Shown here piece after piece: positions 1-5,177 of a DNA stretch of 6,237 nucleotides (position 1 is its first letter; every line of letters starts with the position of its first letter). This DNA comes from an uncultured Frankiales bacterium (GTDB lineage: Bacteria > Actinomycetota > Actinomycetes > Mycobacteriales > SCTD01), in the NCBI GenBank assembly GCA_946479905.1, contig CAMLIA010000223.1, forward strand, positions 1 to 6,237, written 5' to 3'. The translations under genes and the position numbers were made by a program. The notes under the pieces are model-generated. The model was not told where the DNA came from, did not search any database, and saw only the letters and a list, made by a program, of their open reading frames with translations.

Positions 1-216
1 ACCGCCGGCGCGACCGACACTCGGACCTGCGACTACTGCGCCTCGACGATCCCGGCCAGGGCGAACCGGTGCCCGCAGTGCTCGGGCGAGTTCCGGTGGT
101 GCCCCGCGCCGACCTGCCGCCGGCTCCGCGGCGTGAAGGGCTGGTACTGGCGCGGACTCCTGCGCGGCGGGCTCCAGCGCCGCTGCAAGTTCTGCACGGG
201 CCCTGTCCCTCGTTGA
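1..216 (+). CDS. Zinc-ribbon protein, 3' end only (5' end outside window)
   Basis: The frame is open from the first base and closes with TGA at 214-216, leaving 71 C-terminal residues. They contain four cysteine pairs: CDYC (10-13 of the fragment), CPQC (24-27), WCPAPTC (Cys 34 and 39) and CKFC (62-65). This spacing is that of a double zinc ribbon, with each zinc held by two Cys pairs. Between the last two pairs is a basic, aromatic stretch (RGVKGWYWRGLLRGG) that could contact nucleic acid. No plausible start codon lies in the fragment before the cysteines, so the gene begins upstream. Its exact role is unknown. Small zinc-ribbon proteins are common in phages and often act as DNA-binding or adaptor proteins, but that is inference here. 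Other frames over the same stretch lack any recognisable pattern. The coding call is fairly safe; the function is not. Confidence 0.7.
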   Translation, partial: TAGATDTRTCDYCASTIPARANRCPQCSGEFRWCPAPTCRRLRGVKGWYWRGLLRGGLQRRCKFCTGPVPR

Positions 217-236
217 CGACGCGCCCTGGGCATGAC

Positions 237-272
237 GAAAGCCCCCGCCCCACCCGAAGGTGGAACGGGGGC
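237..272 (-). terminator. Hairpin terminator downstream of the secreted-protein gene
   Basis: GCCCCCG (241-247) pairs with CGGGGGC (266-272). Inside, CCACC (250-254) pairs with GGTGG (259-263) around a CGAA tetraloop, leaving only a small CC/AA internal loop. Read on the minus strand the stem is followed by TTTC (240-237), a short U-tract. It lies about 45 bases after the stop codon of the minus-strand gene at 317-694. It also sits 24 bases after the plus-strand zinc-ribbon stop and may weakly stop transcription from that side, although no T-run follows on the plus strand. Confidence 0.75.
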
Positions 273-316
273 ATCGCTACCGAGCGGCTTGTGCAGACCT
301 CTCGGGAGGCCGTGGG

Positions 317-694
317 TCAGCAGTCGAGCGGCGTGAAGGTCCGCTGCCACGCGGACGAGAAGTCGTCGCCCTCCGTGCCGATGGTGAACCGAACGAACCC
401 GCCCGGGGGCACGTTGATCGCCTTCATGATCCGACGCTCGGACTTGGCGCCCACGTAGTCGGTGAACAGCCGCTCGCCACGCTTGGACGTGGTGATCGAG
501 AACTGGACGTCATGGTCGACCTTCTCGGGATTCTCGACACGCACGCGGACCCGGGTCTGGCCGGTGTCGAGGCAGATCTTCCGGACGGAGAACGTGATCT
601 GCTCCGGCTCGCTGGCGCCTGCCGGCGCGACGACGATGGTGAGCGTGGCCGCCAGCATGGCGGCGACGGCCAGGAGTGCGCGGGCGGCTCTCAT
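317..694 (-). CDS. Small secreted protein with signal peptide, unknown function
   Basis: This 125-residue protein has a clear Sec-type signal: a basic start (MRAARA), a hydrophobic core at residues 7-23, and an A-x-A cleavage site (AGA before SEPEQ) near residue 27. The mature part of about 98 residues is rich in beta-prone stretches such as TRVRVRVENPEK and FVRFTIGTEG. It has just two cysteines, Cys41 and the C-terminal residue Cys125, which could form a disulfide outside the membrane. The ATG at 694 is supported by GGAAGGA (710-704) nine bases upstream. A TACACT -10 box and a downstream hairpin make it a self-contained transcription unit, divergent from the membrane-protein cassette at 860. 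I recognise no family. A cell-surface or superinfection-exclusion role is only a guess from the signal peptide and its accessory location. It could equally be a secreted effector of unknown type. Confidence 0.8.
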   Translation of the reverse strand: MRAARALLAVAAMLAATLTIVVAPAGASEPEQITFSVRKICLDTGQTRVRVRVENPEKVDHDVQFSITTSKRGERLFTDYVGAKSERRIMKAINVPPGGFVRFTIGTEGDDFSSAWQRTFTPLDC

Positions 695-726
695 GGGCTC
701 TGGTCCTTCCGTGGGGTGGCTTGGCG

Positions 727-732
727 AGTGTA
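727..732 (-). promoter_or_regulatory. -10 box (TACACT) for the secreted-protein gene
   Basis: On the minus strand TACACT matches the actinobacterial TANNNT consensus. It would place the transcript start near 720, giving a leader of about 26 bases that contains the GGAAGGA ribosome-binding site. No convincing -35 hexamer lies 16-18 bases upstream, which is common in GC-rich actinobacterial promoters. Confidence 0.45.
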
Positions 733-847
733 GGCGTCCGGTGTCGGCCGGCGCAGGAGAACCGCACCGTCCGGATTACGCGAACCCGACCGTGAGCGGT
801 TTCCGGACGGGCCTACTCGGGTGGTCCCGGACGGCAGTTGTCCGAGG

Positions 848-853
848 TACCCT
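848..853 (+). promoter_or_regulatory. -10 box (TACCCT) placed for a leaderless transcript
   Basis: TACCCT fits TANNNT, and its last T lies seven bases before the GTG at 860. A transcript starting at that G would begin with the start codon itself. This geometry is typical of leaderless genes in actinobacteria. No good -35 is visible. The nearest Shine-Dalgarno-like run (GAGG, 844-847) is twelve bases away, which is too far to be persuasive. Together these choose 860 over the alternative GTG at 821. Confidence 0.5.
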
Positions 854-859
854 CCCGGC

Positions 860-1075
860 GTGAGCGAGCCGATCAACCTGCGTGAGCCGTGGCCGTGGCA
901 CCTCGTCGCCTGGTCGGTGCTGATCCTCGGCCTGGCCCTGCGCGACGAGGCTGCAGGCGGACCTGCGGCCGACCCGTTCCTCGAGTTGATCGGGTTCCTG
1001 ATGCTCGGCGCGGGCATCCTCGGCGTCGTCGGCGTCATCGGGTGGGAGCTGTCGCGGTGGACCGTCCGGCAGTAG
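860..1075 (+). CDS. Small two-helix membrane protein, unknown function
   Basis: This 71-residue protein starts from GTG 860 (a longer form from GTG 821 is possible). It has two hydrophobic segments: residues 14-26 (WHLVAWSVLILGL area) and a longer one at about 42-64 that is Gly/Leu/Val-rich. They are separated by an acidic, Ala/Gly-rich loop (RDEAAGGPAADP). The C-terminus (ELSRWTVRQ) is basic and probably cytoplasmic. The gene overlaps the start of the O-antigen ligase-like gene by 19 bases and shares its promoter, so the two products are likely made together and may work together. No family is recognised. Possible roles are a subunit or regulator of the downstream membrane enzyme, or an independent small exclusion-type membrane protein. 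The call as a gene rests on the leaderless promoter geometry, the tight overlap and the clean membrane pattern. Confidence 0.65.
   Translation: MSEPINLREPWPWHLVAWSVLILGLALRDEAAGGPAADPFLELIGFLMLGAGILGVVGVIGWELSRWTVRQ
1044..1048 (+). promoter_or_regulatory. Ribosome-binding site deciding the start of the ligase-like gene
   Basis: GGGAG lies eight bases before GTG 1057, inside the end of the upstream small membrane-protein gene. It favours 1057 over in-frame starts further upstream (for example GTG 1042, or the frame's opening at 889), where the reading frame merely shadows the small gene. Confidence 0.6.
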
Positions 1076-2271
1076 GCCGTCCGGCCGCGTCCGCGCTCCT
1101 GCCGCTGCTGGTCGCGGCGGGGGTGTTCAAGGCGTCCCCGGCGTTCGAGTGGCTGCCGGTGGACCTGACCCTCGTCGTGGCGATCGCCGTGGCCCTGGCG
1201 TGCGTCAACGCCGTGGTGGGGCTGCTGCGGCGTCGTGAGCCGCTGCGGCTGTGGTGGCTGGCCGGCGCCTACGGTCTGTTCGCGGTCGGCTGGGCACGCA
1301 CCGGGGACTCGCTGTACGCCCACGACAAGGTGACCGCGGCGGGCACGCTCACGCTCGGGTGCGCGTTCGGTGGTGGGCTGATGCTGGTGCGGACGGAGCG
1401 GCAGCGGTGGTGGCTGATCTGGTCGACGATCGCGGTCGGGCTCGCGGTGGCCGTGCTGTACCGGATCGCGCCGACCACCGACGAGACGCTCGCGGGCCGG
1501 ATCGCGCTCGAAGGATCGAACACGATCGCGCCCGGCCGGTACGCCGGGGCCGCGCTGGTCGCGGTGCTGGCGCTGTACGCCACCCGCCGGATGCGGCTGT
1601 TGTGGGCAGTCCCGGCCGCGGTGGTGTGCCTGTCGATCCTGCTCGGCGCCGGGTCACGTGGCCCGCTGGTGGCGGTCGTGGTCGCCGCGGTGGCCCTAGT
1701 GCCGCTGGTGCTGCATCGGCGGCGGATCGGCCGGGCGACCCTGATCGCCGTCGCGGGGGTGCTGGCCGGGGTGTGGCTGTTCGACCGGATCTCGGTCGCG
1801 GCGCGGCACGGGATCGAGCTCCTGTTCGCGGAGAACAAGGGCGTGTCGGTGACCGAGCGGCAGTGGATGTGGTCGGCCGGGTGGGACGTGTTCGAGCAGG
1901 CCCCGCTCGGTGTCGGGTGGGGCGGGTTGCAGCCGTGGATCTACCCGAACCGGTACCCGCACAACATCGTGGTCGAGGTCGCCGCCGAGGGTGGGGTGCT
2001 GTGCCTGGCCGGGCTGGTGCTGCTGCTGGCCGTCGCGTACTGGCGCTCCTACCGCCACGCCCAGGGCGGGGACGTGACGGCGGTGGCGCTGGTCGGGCTG
2101 CTGACGTTCTGGCTGGTCAACGCGCTGGTGTCCGGGGACGTGAACGACAACCGTGGCCTGTTCGTGGTCGCCGCGGTGTGCGTGTCGCTAGGCCGACGTC
2201 GAGTCGGTGATGAGGCCGAGGGTGGCGAGCTTCGTGAGCAGGTCCGCGAGAGCCGCGTTCCCGCCGCGTGA
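1057..2271 (+). CDS. O-antigen ligase/polymerase-like multi-span membrane protein (Wzy_C/WaaL-like)
   Basis: This 404-residue protein has about 11-12 hydrophobic spans (roughly 11-24, 35-57, 66-80, 93-111, 118-135, 162-175, 182-198, 204-219, 228-242, 313-328, 337-352, 358-372). A larger hydrophilic loop lies between 243 and 312. Three family hallmarks are present in order. A Ser-Arg-Gly (200-202) sits at the start of a span. ERQWMW with Arg268 is followed by APLGVGWGG (282-290). YPHNIVVEVAAEGG holds His302. In WaaL-type enzymes, conserved arginines and a loop His handle the undecaprenyl-diphosphate-linked glycan. Members join or polymerise surface polysaccharide at the outer face of the membrane. 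Whether this one is a polymerase, a ligase or a protein glycosyltransferase cannot be told. Being next to phage tail and lysis genes, it is probably an accessory gene altering the host surface. The last 27 or so residues are charged and lie antisense to the tail-fibre gene. Confidence 0.8.
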   Translation: MDRPAVGRPAASALLPLLVAAGVFKASPAFEWLPVDLTLVVAIAVALACVNAVVGLLRRREPLRLWWLAGAYGLFAVGWARTGDSLYAHDKVTAAGTLTLGCAFGGGLMLVRTERQRWWLIWSTIAVGLAVAVLYRIAPTTDETLAGRIALEGSNTIAPGRYAGAALVAVLALYATRRMRLLWAVPAAVVCLSILLGAGSRGPLVAVVVAAVALVPLVLHRRRIGRATLIAVAGVLAGVWLFDRISVAARHGIELLFAENKGVSVTERQWMWSAGWDVFEQAPLGVGWGGLQPWIYPNRYPHNIVVEVAAEGGVLCLAGLVLLLAVAYWRSYRHAQGGDVTAVALVGLLTFWLVNALVSGDVNDNRGLFVVAAVCVSLGRRRVGDEAEGGELREQVRESRVPAA

Positions 2272-4614
2272 GCCGGTGATGCTCGGCTTCGTGGAGCCGG
2301 TGCCGCCGAAGAACTTCAGCGTGTCCGTGCTGCCGCCGATCTGGCCCGTGCCGCCACCCCAGGTCAGCGAGTAGCCGGACGCGAACAGCAGGCCCGTGGT
2401 GAGCGCCCGCATCCGGAGCGTGCCGCCGACCGACATGGCGAGCTGATCCGCGCCGGAGGAGTAGAGGCCGGTGTTCGTGTCGCTGGCGAAAGCGATGGCA
2501 GGGGCGCCCGCGTTGCCGTCCTGCAGGAACACCTTCGCGGTGAACGTCGCGTCGACCCGGTTGGTGTGCTTCAGCCCGGTCGCGCCAGTGATGGGGGTCG
2601 TGCACTCCTCGAAGTAGTTCGCGCCGTACTCGACGCTCACGCCGGTCGTCGAGGACGCCGAGTAGCCGCGGGCGTTCTTGTACGTCGCCCCGGCCTTGTT
2701 CCCGGTGTTCCGGTGCACATTGCCGCCGATGGAGCCGGTCAGGTACCCCGACGGGACCGAGATCGCGGCGCAGTCGCTGTGCGTGTTGGACCAGTGGTCG
2801 ACGACCGTGTTGCCCCAGACGGTGATGCCGTAGTTGTCGTGGTAGAGCACGACGCCGTGCGGCGAGCACTCGCGGAGGTCGTTGCCCTGGACGATCGCGC
2901 CCAGCGTGTCCCGGAGGATGATGCCGCCGCTGTACTGGTCAGCCTGCCCGCCGTGGCCCTTGACCGTGTTCCCGCGCACCACGATGCCGGTCGCGAGCAT
3001 GGTCGACGCCCCGGTGACGCCGGCGGCCCCGGTGACCGAGATCCCGGCGTTGGCCGACCCGTCCGTAACCAGGGAGTCGCAGATGTTGTCGATGATCTTG
3101 ATGTTCGACGGGGCGTAGGTCTCCACGTTCGACACGTTGTCCGACGCGCCGATCGCGATCGGCAGCTTGCAGCCCAGCACCTCGTTGCCCTGGACGATGA
3201 TGTTCTCGCCGCCGTGGGTGTCGATGCCGTTCCACGGGACGCCGTTGACCCGGTTGCCCCGGATGATGCCGTGCGCAGAGTGCGGGTCGGTGCTGAGCGA
3301 GTTGGTCTCGGCGCGGCCCATCGAGATCCCGTAGCCGTTGCTGCTGACCCCCGCAAGGATGTTGTCGACGTCGTTGTCGAGGATGCGGAAGTTGAGCACG
3401 GAAGTGCCGAGGATGCCGCCGTAGCCGATGTCGGCGATCTGGTTGCCCTTGACCGTGAGGCCGTCAACGAAGATGGGCCGGATGCCGTACTCGCCGAACA
3501 GCTCCGCCGAGCACTCCTCGATCCACAGGTTGCGCAGCGGCGCGGCGGCGCTCGCGCCCTCCGCGTGGATGAACGACTCGCCCGCGGCGTAGGTCGCGGT
3601 CGCGTGTCGACCGGTGCCGGAGAGGCGCTTGAACGTCACGTTGTCGCCGGCCGGGACGAGGGTCTTCTTCGCGACCCCGGTGTTGTGGATGTAGCCGTTG
3701 GTGACCTTCACGCCGGCGGGCACGCTGATCTGGTCGGTCACCTTGTACGTGCGCCCGCGCAGGTCGACGGTCGTGAAGATCGCCGGGGCCGCCGCGATGG
3801 CGGCCGTGAGCGCGGCGGTGTCGTCGGTGGTGCCGTCGCCGACCGCTCCGTAGGCCGCGTCGAGCGGGCTGATCGTGCGGACAAACGAGGCCGTAGTCTT
3901 AATCGCGAAGGCGCTCGTCGGAATATCGAGCAGGTCCGCGTTCGCCTGGTCGAGCGCGGCCACCGAGGCGCTTGCCGGGGTGCCGAGGTAGCCGGCCACT
4001 CCGGCGTCGGAGCCGCCCGGGCCGACCGGCAGCGCACCGGCGTTCACCGTGGTGCCGTCGTCCAGGTCGACCACGAGCTCGCCCAGGCCGTTGACGGTCA
4101 TCGACTCCACGCTGACGCCCTGCGGGCCGCGGGTGATCGGCGTGGCCTCGCCCGGCTGGATCGGTGCGACGATCGTCAGGTCGTTGATGCCCGGGTCGCT
4201 CACGCCGTCGCCGTCCGCGGTGAGGCGGCAGGTGAAGGTCGGGAAGTCGACCGACGTCGTGCCGGCCTTCACGTCGCTGAACGTGACCCGGTGGGTGGCC
4301 GCGCCGGCGCCGATCTGCGGGTTGACCTTCGAGCTGGTGAGGTCGACGACGTACACGAACGGCTGCACCGTGCCGCCCGGCGGGGTGTACGTCAGGTAGC
4401 CGTCGGCGTCGATCGCGCACTCGATGACGGCGTTGCCGCCGGTCCACGGCACCGGCGCTCCCCCGGCGACCTTCACGAAGGTGTTGAGCGGCGTGATGAG
4501 CACGCGACCCTCGGTGCACCAGACGGTGTCCGGGTTGTTGTCCGGGTCGTCGCCGGTGTCGCCCACGGTGAGGCCGAACCGGCCGATCACCTTGGCGTAG
4601 TCGAGATCGGTCAC
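2188..4614 (-). CDS. Phage tail fibre/tailspike with pectate-lyase-type beta-helix
   Basis: This 808-residue structural protein is modular. Residues 1-160 form an N-terminal domain likely to attach to the virion. A GPQG-containing segment (about 160-200, ending in DLDDGTTVNAG) is typical of actinophage fibres, and an Ala-rich linker follows. YGAVGDGTTDD at 255-265 is the signature opening of the Pectate_lyase_3 (PF12708) fold. Residues of about 380-635 hold some nine right-handed beta-helix turns of the form I-x-G-N-x-V (KGNQI, RGNRV, QGNEV, RGNTV, QGNDL, WGNTV). Near 703-730 is the D-T-N-T-G-L-Y motif seen in many fibres. The C-terminus (GSRGGNAALADLLTKLATLG) resembles a fibre end or trimerisation tip. 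It probably binds, and may cleave, host surface polysaccharide; I cannot assign catalytic residues. The start GTG 4614 has a perfect AAGGAGG six bases upstream. The 3' end overlaps the convergent ligase-like gene by 84 bases. Confidence 0.88.
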   Translation of the reverse strand: MTDLDYAKVIGRFGLTVGDTGDDPDNNPDTVWCTEGRVLITPLNTFVKVAGGAPVPWTGGNAVIECAIDADGYLTYTPPGGTVQPFVYVVDLTSSKVNPQIGAGAATHRVTFSDVKAGTTSVDFPTFTCRLTADGDGVSDPGINDLTIVAPIQPGEATPITRGPQGVSVESMTVNGLGELVVDLDDGTTVNAGALPVGPGGSDAGVAGYLGTPASASVAALDQANADLLDIPTSAFAIKTTASFVRTISPLDAAYGAVGDGTTDDTAALTAAIAAAPAIFTTVDLRGRTYKVTDQISVPAGVKVTNGYIHNTGVAKKTLVPAGDNVTFKRLSGTGRHATATYAAGESFIHAEGASAAAPLRNLWIEECSAELFGEYGIRPIFVDGLTVKGNQIADIGYGGILGTSVLNFRILDNDVDNILAGVSSNGYGISMGRAETNSLSTDPHSAHGIIRGNRVNGVPWNGIDTHGGENIIVQGNEVLGCKLPIAIGASDNVSNVETYAPSNIKIIDNICDSLVTDGSANAGISVTGAAGVTGASTMLATGIVVRGNTVKGHGGQADQYSGGIILRDTLGAIVQGNDLRECSPHGVVLYHDNYGITVWGNTVVDHWSNTHSDCAAISVPSGYLTGSIGGNVHRNTGNKAGATYKNARGYSASSTTGVSVEYGANYFEECTTPITGATGLKHTNRVDATFTAKVFLQDGNAGAPAIAFASDTNTGLYSSGADQLAMSVGGTLRMRALTTGLLFASGYSLTWGGGTGQIGGSTDTLKFFGGTGSTKPSITGSRGGNAALADLLTKLATLGLITDSTSA

Positions 4615-4615
4615 G

Positions 4616-4843
4616 TCAGGCCTCCTTGATCGAGCGGCAGATGTGCGGGACGAGCCACGCGGTCAGCAGGGCCCAACCCGCGACGAACAGGACCTGTCCG
4701 GCGCGGGTGTGGGTGCGCAGCGCCACCCGGGTGCACTCGGACAGCGAGTCGCCCTCGGTGGCGTTCTTCGCGCACCAGTAGTCGAACAGGCCGAGCGCCC
4801 CGAGAACGCCGACCCAGAAGCCGAAGGCGACCGGGCGGCGCAT
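4616..4843 (-). CDS. Small two-helix phage membrane protein, possible holin partner
   Basis: This 75-residue protein starts at ATG 4843. It has two hydrophobic segments, residues 5-20 (VAFGFWVGVLGALGLF) and 50-66 (QVLFVAGWALLTAWLVP). They flank a polar loop with a conserved-looking stretch, NATEGDSLSECTR (27-39). The tail PHICRSIKEA is short and basic. It follows the holin-like gene with only four bases between stop and start, and lacks a strong ribosome-binding site, so translation is probably coupled. Its TGA stop lies one base before the tail-fibre GTG. Two consecutive small membrane proteins are common in actinophage lysis regions, where one forms the membrane lesion and the other may regulate it or act on the envelope. 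I infer such a role from position and topology only. A longer form from an in-frame TTG at 4891 is less likely. Confidence 0.72.
   Translation of the reverse strand: MRRPVAFGFWVGVLGALGLFDYWCAKNATEGDSLSECTRVALRTHTRAGQVLFVAGWALLTAWLVPHICRSIKEA
4621..4627 (-). promoter_or_regulatory. Strong ribosome-binding site of the tail-fibre gene
   Basis: AAGGAGG on the minus strand lies six bases before GTG 4614 and within the last codons of the upstream membrane-protein gene. It is the strongest Shine-Dalgarno match in the window and fits the high expression expected of a virion protein. It fixes the GTG as the start. Confidence 0.8.
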
Positions 4844-4847
4844 GGGC

Positions 4848-5165
4848 CTAGTGCCGCCGGCGCTCGCCGGTCGAGGCGTAGTACGCGTCAAGGGCCTTCG
4901 CGATCTGACGCCCCTGCTCGACCGGGTCGGCCTGGACGGTCATGAACCCCGACGAGCCCACCGTGATCCGCCCCGCCTTCTTCCGCGAGGGGGTGTTGCT
5001 CGCTGCGGTACCCCCGCCGAGCGCGGTGACCAGGCCGAGCGCGAACGCGGTCCAGTCACCGTCCGAGGCCTGCCAAGCGGCGAAGGCGAGGCCGACCAGG
5101 AACAGCAGGGCGTAGAACGCCTGCCGGTACTTCGGCGGCATGACGTCGGTCAGCGGGTTGGACAT
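4848..5165 (-). CDS. Holin-like membrane protein
   Basis: This 105-residue protein begins MSNPLTDVMPPKYRQAFYA, a pattern familiar from actinophage holins. Hydrophobic segments at about 16-31 and 38-55 are joined by a short loop (QASDGD). The second ends in TAASNT, also typical of that group. The remaining half is hydrophilic, with a charged helix (PVEQGRQIAKALDAYY) and a basic end (GERRRH). Holins oligomerise in the cytoplasmic membrane and open the way for the endolysin at a set time. ATG 5165 is supported by GAGGGAGAA at 5179-5171, which overlaps the stop codon of the EEP gene upstream. The spacing between the two genes is 12 bases. The family call is by similarity of pattern recalled, not by search; a non-lytic membrane role is the main alternative. 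Confidence 0.7.
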   Translation of the reverse strand: MSNPLTDVMPPKYRQAFYALLFLVGLAFAAWQASDGDWTAFALGLVTALGGGTAASNTPSRKKAGRITVGSSGFMTVQADPVEQGRQIAKALDAYYASTGERRRH

Positions 5166-5177
5166 GACGGTTCTCCC

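Larger units (their letters stand above)
695..859. promoter_or_regulatory. Divergent intergenic region with repeated CCGGACGG octamer
   Basis: This 165-base space separates the secreted-protein gene (minus) from the membrane cassette (plus) and carries the -10 boxes of both. The octamer CCGGACGG occurs at 803-810 and 827-834, and inverted at 767-774. The two direct copies are 24 bases apart, start to start. Shared operators for a regulator of both units are possible, but in DNA of this GC content short repeats also arise by chance. Confidence 0.3.

Noticed and set aside
69..458. Plus-strand open frame of 129 codons over the left end
   Set aside because: It runs through the zinc-ribbon frame, the terminator hairpin and the antisense of the secreted-protein gene, and shows no motif.
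889..1056. Upstream extension of the ligase-like frame to 889
   Set aside because: This part overlaps the small membrane-protein gene, gives an Arg/Pro-rich non-membrane sequence, and has no ribosome-binding site; GTG 1057 with GGGAG does.
691..1323. Minus-strand open frame of 210 codons across the divergent promoters
   Set aside because: Low-complexity Arg/Pro/Gln-rich product that would overlap a signal-peptide gene and the membrane cassette; no ribosome-binding site.
1269..1838. Minus-strand open frame of 189 codons inside the ligase-like gene
   Set aside because: Ser/Thr/Arg/Ala-rich product with no motif, antisense to a well-supported membrane protein.
2193..2207. Small hairpin CCGAC-GTCGA-GTCGG near the convergent gene ends
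   Set aside because: Five-base stem without a T-run, inside coding sequence on both strands; too weak to call a terminator.
2566..4629. Long plus-strand open frame (687 codons) antisense to the tail-fibre gene
   Set aside because: Its product is almost entirely Arg, Ala, Val, Asp and Gly with no recognisable motif, as expected from the opposite strand of a GC-rich gene. The minus frame has clear domains and a perfect ribosome-binding site.
4844..4891. TTG-initiated longer form of the second small membrane protein
   Set aside because: It would overlap the holin-like gene by 44 bases with a low-complexity N-terminus; ATG 4843 starts four bases after the holin stop.
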